A stretch of 64,000 nucleotides of DNA. It comes from Enoplosus armatus. Taxonomy: Eukaryota; Chordata; Actinopteri; Centrarchiformes; Enoplosidae. Positions 12,717 through 64,000 of this stretch are shown here, piece after piece. The notes beneath the pieces are model-generated. The model searched no databases and had not been told where the DNA came from. It was given only the letters and a program-made list of their open reading frames with translations. Position numbers and translations under genes: made by a program. The first letter of the stretch is position 1, and each line of letters begins with the position of its first letter. The DNA lies in assembly GCF_043641665.1 (NCBI RefSeq), contig NC_092180.1:3432608-3496607 (forward strand), read 5' to 3'.

Positions 12717-15610
12717 CACACAAAACTTCATCAATGTCTCACGTCTTCTTCAGGCTGTCTGTCAGCTTGTCAGCCTCTTCACACACATACTCACATGCAG
12801 GCTTTTTATGGCATAGAGTGTTGTTGCCACGTGTGAAGGTGCAATAGGAATGTGTGTGTGTGTTTGTCCCACGACTATGGGCTTACCCCACATATAATTT
12901 CCTATTTTACGTATGCTGTTGTTTTCCTCGCACCAGTGCTGCAGTTGACCTGCTTTCATTTTGAAATGAGACGACTCTCTTTGGTGTTTTGTATTGTAGT
13001 GTTCAATTCCCAAGTAAACATTTGTGAAAGCGAAGTGAGCACGTGTCCCACATCCTGTCCTCTGGGTGTTACACCAATGTGTTGTAATGCGAGTGTCCCA
13101 GGAACATTTATGAGTCTGCTCTGTGTGTTGGATAGGAAGTTGAACGTAGACTGTGGTCCAGGACTCAGGATGTTGTGCAGATGTGCGGCCCTCAGAGCTC
13201 CCGTGGTCACTCTTAGTTTAACTAATTATTCCCCAGCTGATAACCCCAGGAGCGCTGCCAGTATCAAGGTAGATTTAAGATATGTGGTTAGGCCTGAATG
13301 TCATGGTGCCATATGAGGAATAGATGGACCAGAGGCCTCTGTCCACCTCACTTCTTCTGCCTTATCAGGGCTGACCAGACATCACTCGGCACAGAAAATT
13401 AGCTCGCTGTGACTGTGAGGAGTGAGATGCATTTGTAATCCGAGAGTAAGAGCCAGAACACAGTGAAGCAGCGTTTTCTCACCATCTGTCAAGAGCTGGA
13501 GGTGATAACCAAAGACAGAAACACAAATTGCTCTTTGTTTGGATATAAGCTTGGCTCATTGACGCTGCAAAGATCATTTCATTATACCAATAAACACCCA
13601 GCTTTAGTGAGATTTATGTAACGTAACTGTAGACAGAACCACTCATTACACAAGAAAAAACTGAACCTGTTGGTGAAGAAAATACAGAAACAAATGGGAT
13701 TGTGTTCCAACTGCTGCTGCCTGCATGATTTTATATCGAAGATAACTCGGCTTTTTTTCTATTTGTGCTTCTTCACAGCCAGCACAGCAACATGTGTCAC
13801 ACGGACACTTTTACGTGAAATGTTTTCAACGCTGCAGCTGATCTAAGACGAAGACCAAAAATCACAATGCGCAGATGGAAGAGATTTTGTCACTTTGATG
13901 TCTCCTTGACTTACAATAGTCTCTGATGGTTGGGAGAATAAAATGAGGCACTAACAGTGGTTTATGCGTCAGCAGTGGCAGTTGAGGTCTTGCTAGCATA
14001 GCATCACACAGATTGGAGTTGGCAGCTTTTTCATCATTCCCCTTAGCCAACGCCTTTAGACCAGCTAACACACCCTGCTAATTAAACCTCTCCTCCCACA
14101 CCCTCTTTCTGCATATGGTTGGAATCACAGACCTTGTCCGGTTAAATTATTCAGAATGAAATTGAGCAGAAACTCTTGGATTACAAAATCTGCTTTCAAT
14201 GAAATGACAATCTGCGTGAGACATTGTCACTGACTGTGACGCCGACTTGGGAATGTTTTTAGAAAAATAAAACAGCTTTCACATCCATTCACATGCTCTA
14301 TTTTCCATCTGTGCAAACTTGTGTTTTATATGAAAACCTTAAGACATGTTTGAATTGTGTCCCGTCTCTTACATCCAATCCGTGTTCTTGCTGTGCAGGT
14401 ACACTTTTCTCACACCTCCTGATTTCAGCTGTCATGAACCCAATGTGTTCTTGTGTTTTTGCACGACTGAGCGGGAGAGGAGTGAGAGTGCTGGCAGGGG
14501 TAAAGTTTCATTTGAACCCACAGAGACAAACTCGTGTCCCGGAGGCTCAAGTGTCAAGAAGTTGAGTGATTAATCTGGTCACTGAGGCACACTAAGACTT
14601 TACACCACCACACCCGGAGGCTGCCACAGAGAAGAAGTCCACTGTAAAACAAAACAAAACAAAACTTACAGTATTTCTATGTTCTTCAGCACATTTTCTT
14701 TTATGCAAAATGTAGAAGAGATACGAAGAATATTATGTGAAGACTAAAAGATAATTGGTGACGGGGTTTGTAGAGTCTCCCTCTGTTTCTGAAACAAAAT
14801 GCACTCCGGTTGTTTGGAGATTTGAAACGCAGCTTGACTGAAACAATCACAGCTGTAACTCATGACAGTGTTGTTTGCAGGGGGGGATGTTCTTGCTACA
14901 ACATATGAACATAATTGTGACAATGACAAAGACTGCAGTTTTTTGATGATGTCTTGGCAGAAAGACAACACAGCAGCTTTTGATTAGGTGCAGATTTTTT
15001 TGAGGGTAACTGTTTTCATTATCTTCTAGTTGAAGGTGACATCTCGGGTGTTGCTAACTTGTTTACCCAGCCTTTTCAATATGCCTTTCAGTTTTTGCTT
15101 CTTCAGAATGGAGATGATGTTGTGCAATCAGGACATGCCCTTCTGAGGATAGATTAAGGAAACTACTGTTTGGCTTTTATCACTCTGCTTAATAGGCTCC
15201 ATAATATCACAAGGCTTCTCATCAGCAGGTTTTTATATGGGACCGGCCTGTAATTGAGGCATAATGTCAAGTGTGAAGAAACACCTCACTGCTCCCTTTT
15301 TAAAATGCACACTCAGGTCTGTGTAGCCAGCCAGGCTTTAACTGTGCTGCTTTAGTTTTTAGAGAAAAGTTCAAAACCCTCAACACCAACTATGTTCTGT
15401 CCTCTTCAGAGCCACGTGTTTTGTCAAAGTGTCCTTGAGCCAGGACGCTGAACCTTTAGCTGGTCATATGAACTGAAGTCAGTCTGGTCAAAGACCACCA
15501 GCTGACTGCCTGAACTGTAGATGGCTGCCTGGTCCCTAATCGTGGCCCCTCTCCTCACATTTTTGCCCTCTTTTCATTTGCCCTTCTACTCCCCTCAGTA
15601 AGATTTATGA

Positions 15611-59927
<44,317 letters not shown>

Positions 59928-60373
59928 ACGCTCACCTTCACACACCAGGACAAACTCTCACCACCCACCTCATTGCTTTAAGACGAGCTCAGGAAACCTG
60001 TTGGAAGACTGTGAATGTGCACTACGGTAACGTCAAGTGATCAAACAGCGGTCAGCGTTATGTAGCCCGAAAACAAGCAAAAAGAGTTTTACAGACTTTA
60101 TCTCGACGAACTGATGATGGAAACACACTCAGACGCTCATCAACACACGTTCATGCAGTGACGCTCAGCTGGTTTCTGTGGAAATCCTGTGATAATTATA
60201 CAAATATACTGTAAATACACAGCAGTAGAGGATCTTTTTTAAATGCATTTACTGTATATTGTATAGTCGTACAGTATATGAAGACTAATATTAGCAATAT
60301 TTTAACTTGAAATCTATTTATACAAAGTAAGCTTTATTTATTGTAGTGTTTTGTCGTGTCCTGCGGTCGCCGG

Positions 60374-60374
<1 letters not shown>

Positions 60375-60407
<33 letters not shown>
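60375..60407. repeat. (CGT)11 trinucleotide repeat in the 3' UTR
   Basis: Eleven perfect CGT units, in a GC-rich island (GCGGTCGCCGGG...) within an otherwise AT-rich UTR. Confidence 0.94.
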
Positions 60408-60522
60408 GTCGCAGCCAGAGCGACCTGAAACACCCGCTGCTCCCTCTGGACAACATGTTGCACTGTGGATTTAGTGTCTGTTGTAAGTGATGACTAGGTC
60501 TCTGTGCTTCATGAGTTTAAAT

Positions 60523-60740
60523 TAGAGCTGCAGTGATCAGTCGATCCACAGAAAATTAACGACAACTATGTCGGTAATTAGATAATTGATTAATGGTTTC
60601 AGTCATTATTGTGAAACATTCTCTGCTTCCAGCTTCTCAAATGTGAGGATTTCTGGGTTTTGTCCCTATTTTTTAACATTTCAGAGACAAAATAATCACC
60701 AGATTAACCAATAATGAAAATAATCTTTAGTTGCAGCTAC
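60523..60740 (-). mobile_element. Dispersed fish element 'GCTGCAACTAAAGATTATTTTC', copy D (minus), inside the 3' UTR
   Basis: Read on the minus strand: AGCTGCAACTAAAGATTATT, TTCATTATTGGTTAATCTGG, TGATTATTTTGTCTCTGAAA, TCCTCACATTTGAGAAGCTG, ATGACTGAAACCATTAATCA and ACTGATCACTGCAGCTCTA. It is the same family as 57378-57582 with a different internal portion preserved. Confidence 0.75.
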
Positions 60741-61288
60741 TTTAAATGTTTAAAACCACTTTTTAAGCTGCCTTTAATGTTCGTGTTTTATCTGAAGATA
60801 AATGTCTGCTGTGCTGCCACAACCAGTTACAATAGTGCTCTACATTTTATTTAGTTTAAGTTTTGTTCCAAAGCAGTATATTCTTGGTTTGTTTACAAAA
60901 GACTTTTTGAATTTTGAATATTTCATCATCATATGAACATTGACTGTAGTTTTCTTCACGCTGCGCTGTTGGTTTACGAAGCAAATGTCAGTGTTACTCT
61001 TCATCGTCTTCATACTGAAGAAGGGAGGCTGGCAGAGAAACACTGTTTTCATGGATTTCTTTGGTTTTCACCAAGCTGAGAGATGAAGGAAAACTACAGA
61101 ACCAACGGTTTGTCCTAAATTTACAGAAGCTGCTCAGAAAAACCTCCAACAAAACCAAATAAGACGCCGGCACAGTCGCTTCTCCGTGGTCACTGTCGAC
61201 GCTGATAAACGAGACGAGATGTTTTGGCAGCCATGTTGGAGGTTTACAGTTCTTAAAGGAGAATTCTGGTATATACTACAACTTTAAC

Positions 61289-61639
61289 CAGGGTTCATAC
61301 AAAGTCTTGAAAGTTTAGAAAATGCTTATTTTTCAACATAGTCTGGTGTTTCATCGACACAATCACTCACGTACACGAATATTTTAATATTTGAAATGAA
61401 ACGATCCACTCGTCATATTTGTTGTTTGTCTCGAACGTTAGATAATCATGATTAAAACATGCAGTCAACAGCTGGTAAAATAAAGTGATAACATACATTG
61501 ATCGCTGTGGCTACAAAGAAATTATTTTATAAAACTTGCATTCATAGCAACAATTTAGATGTGATGACAAAGACTTTGAGAGTCTGGAAATGTTTGGTTT
61601 AGGTACTTGAAAGTTTGCTCTGAAAATGTAGGAACCCTG
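61289..61639. mobile_element. Non-autonomous element with CAGGGTTC..GAACCCTG inverted ends
   Basis: The left end CAGGGTTCATACA (61289-61301) and the right end TGTAGGAACCCTG (61627-61639) are inverted repeats with one mismatch. Both are followed inward by a CTTGAAAG / CTTTCAAG-type motif. CAGGG-type termini fit hAT-like elements. It is 351 bp with no transposase and no convincing 8-bp target duplication. Confidence 0.6.
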
Positions 61640-63072
61640 AATTACGTTGTACTCGCCAAATGAATATCTGGCACTGCTGCAACGAAGTCCGACGGGACAA
61701 GAAACAGTTGATCCAGATTATCTAAACCGCTTTTATTTGGAGGTAAAACAGAAACTGAGCGCCCATGATTTGTCGGTAATAATGGCACAAGACAGGTGGG
61801 CAAGAAAATAATCTCAACCTCGATGTGTCAGGGAAAGAAAAGCTTTACATGATTTACATATCTGTGTTTGTGCTTTTGTTTTACATCTGTGGTACAAAAC
61901 CAGCCTCTGGTTCTACAACCACACATCTGTTTTCACGGTCACTTTCCTGTCTCTCTCTCTGCTGTGTGACTGTCCAATAAAGCAGAAATTAGCCGATAAT
62001 AGAGTCATAAATTCTCACCGTGACGAGAGACATGACAGACTACACGTTGGTCCCTGACCAATCATCATGTGATGTCATCGGGAAGGAGGTGCTAATGGCT
62101 AATGACTTCCAGAATATAAAAGAAAAGAATGTAAATTAACGATGGCGTCTGGAGCGGTGTGTATGATGCTGGCTGCCTTGTGTTCAGAAAAAAAAGAAAG
62201 AAAAACCGACAACATCATTCCTCTTTTGTTTTGTTTTGACTGTCAAATATCTGTGAATATAAAGCCTGCAGTGCAGCAGAGACACTGCACCACACTGCTG
62301 TAGGAAAGTCATGCAGCAGCTTCATCTCCACCACATGAAAGTAAAACCAAAAAGGGAATATTAATGATGCAGTAACAGATGGAGTTTCTTCTAGTTACAG
62401 GCTTCTAACATGTTACAGCCACGATGAACAGAACTCGGAGTTCATGTCCAACTGTATTTCATCAGTACAAAGAGTTTTAGCTGTTACGACGCAGATTATC
62501 CTCTCATGCACCATAAATACAGAAATGGGAAGATTTAAACCATATCAATGTCCAGATTTGGAATAGAGATTCTGGATAGAACTGGATTTTGGCAGGATAA
62601 GAACTTTTCACCACTCGTTGTTTTCATGTGTGCGTTAATAAAAAGTGATGACTGACACGATGGTTGAAGGAGGACCTCCGAGTCTAAACTCTCGAAGGTC
62701 TCATGAATGTCGACCATGTCTGTGATTCGTAACAGAGGAAACTACTGGAACCAGTACTGAAAAAGTCAGCAAGTCGCACTTTGCCCCTAAAAAGCGAACT
62801 GACTGCTTTCAGCTTGAAAATGTCGCCGAGCCGTCGGACACATCGACTACGATGTCAGCAGCTGGAAAAAGCTGCCGTTCATCTGTGGATTTTTGTTGTG
62901 TTAAAAAAGTTGTACAAATGAATGATTTTGCAGAATCTGGGGCCATGTACATTTGAACTCGCCCTTTGTAGAAATCACATTTTATAACGGTTTATTCACA
63001 CGTGTAAAGGTCCTTTTTAGCTGTGATGAAGGTTCTGTACAGCGACCGGATCCACAGGACTGTTGAACTGTA

Positions 63073-63078
63073 AATAAA
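63073..63078 (+). terminator. dennd4c: Main poly(A) signal AATAAA of dennd4c (predicted)
   Basis: AATAAA in GTAAATAAAATCAC, about 3.15 kb after the stop. GTTGGCTTC and TTTATTCATTGTTTATTC follow at 20-45 nt, as expected for a cleavage site. Alternatives at 61479, 61976 and 62637 have less T/GT-rich downstream context by eye. Confidence 0.6.
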
Positions 63079-63095
63079 ATCACTTAAACGCTCAT

Positions 63096-64000
63096 CGTTG
63101 GCTTCTTTATTCATTGTTTATTCATTTTAAAAGTGTTCTTTTTAAAGTACTAACTCTTTCTTTTTAAGTTATGGCTCTTGGAAAAGCAACGAGCCATTTG
63201 ACTGACGAGAGTCAAGTCTGACAATGTTGAGCTGATGGCCACCATACGGAGGATTTGCTGCTTCAAAATACAAGTTGTGAGGTCACGTTTGTATATTCTA
63301 CTGTAGGTGTCTGACAACAGGAACAGCCACTGCCTTGCTCACTTAAAAACAAAAGAAGGGAATTTTGTTTGTTTTTGCATTTTACATTTTAACGAGAAAC
63401 CTACGTCACGACTCGTGAACTTGTAGCTTTTAGAAACGTCCTACTGGTCAGTAGTCAGGTCATTCAAATGGACAATAATAATATCTATTTAAAGTACTAA
63501 TAAAGCCTTTTTCTGGCACCACCATCGGGCAAAGAACAGCAAGTTTATCTCGATTTTTCATCCATCCAGCGTTTTGTTTTCTGATGTAAATGCACCTCAC
63601 AGGGCCACTGAAGTCACTTTCACTTGTTTTCAAAAAAACGAAAATGACAGCGCACACAGCTCACTGTTAAAAAAATAATTTATTGCAGCATGGAATTTTA
63701 ATTTGAAATTGATAGTTTTCCTATCAACAATACATGTTTGCATCCACTTCAATCCAACAAGAGCATTTAACAAGACAGTAACATCTGACAACGTGACACC
63801 TGTCAGCTTCTTCTCACAGCTAAGACGGTCTGATACACATTTACCTGACACACATACAATCACTTGTTTCTCTCCACCACAGTTATTGTTGACAAAATGA
63901 GATATTTGTTCACACAAAAACATTCTTTTACACACTGAACATGAACAAACACTAGTTTGGTTGAATACAGAACAGAGTTTTAGGAGAACAGTTCAGAAAC
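63096..64000. other. Downstream region; possible 3' end of a convergent minus-strand gene
   Basis: On the minus strand, an AATAAA (complement of 63679-63684) is followed by T-rich and GTGTG-containing sequence (GCTGTGTGCGCTG on that strand), a plausible cleavage site. The 63690-64000 sequence then reads as AT-rich UTR with no recognised protein. In human, DENND4C is followed by a convergent gene (RPS6), but no rps6 coding sequence is seen here. Confidence 0.35.

Larger units (their letters stand above)
59928..63095 (+). other. dennd4c: 3' UTR of dennd4c (about 3.2 kb, end inferred)
   Basis: This region follows the stop codon with no further coding potential. It contains a (CGT)11 tract, a minus-oriented dispersed element (60523-60740) and a TIR element (61289-61639). 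AATAAA hexamers occur at 61479, 61976, 62637 and 63073. The last has a T/GT-rich downstream sequence (GTTGGCTTCTTTATTC), so the end near 63095 is likely. Earlier hexamers could give shorter isoforms. Confidence 0.65.

Noticed and set aside
12852..13316. A 154-codon open frame in intron 1
   Set aside because: Begins in a TG/CA-rich patch, has no recognisable motifs or splice context, and overlapping open frames occur on the other strand.
63630..63935. A 101-codon minus-strand frame as rps6 or another downstream gene
   Set aside because: The translation shows no ribosomal protein S6 or other family signature; it fits 3' UTR or intergenic sequence better.

Overview
The window is vertebrate genomic DNA, almost certainly from a percomorph-type teleost. 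The evidence is GT-AG introns throughout, long CA/TG microsatellites, and several dispersed short elements of kinds familiar from fish genomes. I see no prokaryotic gene organisation, CRISPR array, tRNA or rRNA.

Nearly the whole window is one plus-strand gene, read as dennd4c (DENN domain-containing 4C). DENND4 proteins are large guanine-nucleotide exchange factors for Rab GTPases, chiefly Rab10. I assembled 33 coding exons (numbered 2-34) plus one visible non-coding first exon. All introns are GT-AG, phases agree at every junction, and the sum is 6066 nt (2021 residues plus stop) when every cassette is counted. Domain order is MABP, uDENN, cDENN, dDENN, a pentatricopeptide-like motif, a long Ser/Pro-rich linker, a Cys cluster (CxxCxxCxC...CxxC) and a conserved C-terminal region. 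Family assignment is very strong. Choice of 4C over 4A or 4B rests on remembered paralogue sequences and is strong but not certain.

Layout: 1-2400 is intergenic with nothing recognisable. 2441-2750 is a GC-rich TATA-less promoter with the non-coding exon 1. 2748-15764 is a 13 kb first intron. Exons 2-13 (15785-35530) encode the MABP and DENN modules. Exons 14-19 (35818-45247) encode the segment after the DENN module and the PPR-like motif. Exons 20-26 (46443-52147) encode the linker, including two symmetric cassettes. Exons 27-34 (52981-59927) encode the Cys cluster and C-terminus. A repeat-rich 3' UTR runs to a poly(A) signal at 63073. The last ~900 bp may hold the 3' end of a convergent minus-strand gene.

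I do not see a wholly novel system. The most unusual layer is the intronic architecture. Long TG and CA arrays abut the splice sites of exons 27, 30 and 32, in an arrangement that could form RNA duplexes around exons 27-30 or exon 31. Two copies of one dispersed element lie in inverted orientation around exons 15-18, and another inverted pair lies around exons 32-34. Several isoform switches are visible: a 39-nt microexon, two phase 1-1 cassettes and tandem acceptors at exon 8. An out-of-frame AUG in strong context sits 7 nt before the predicted start.
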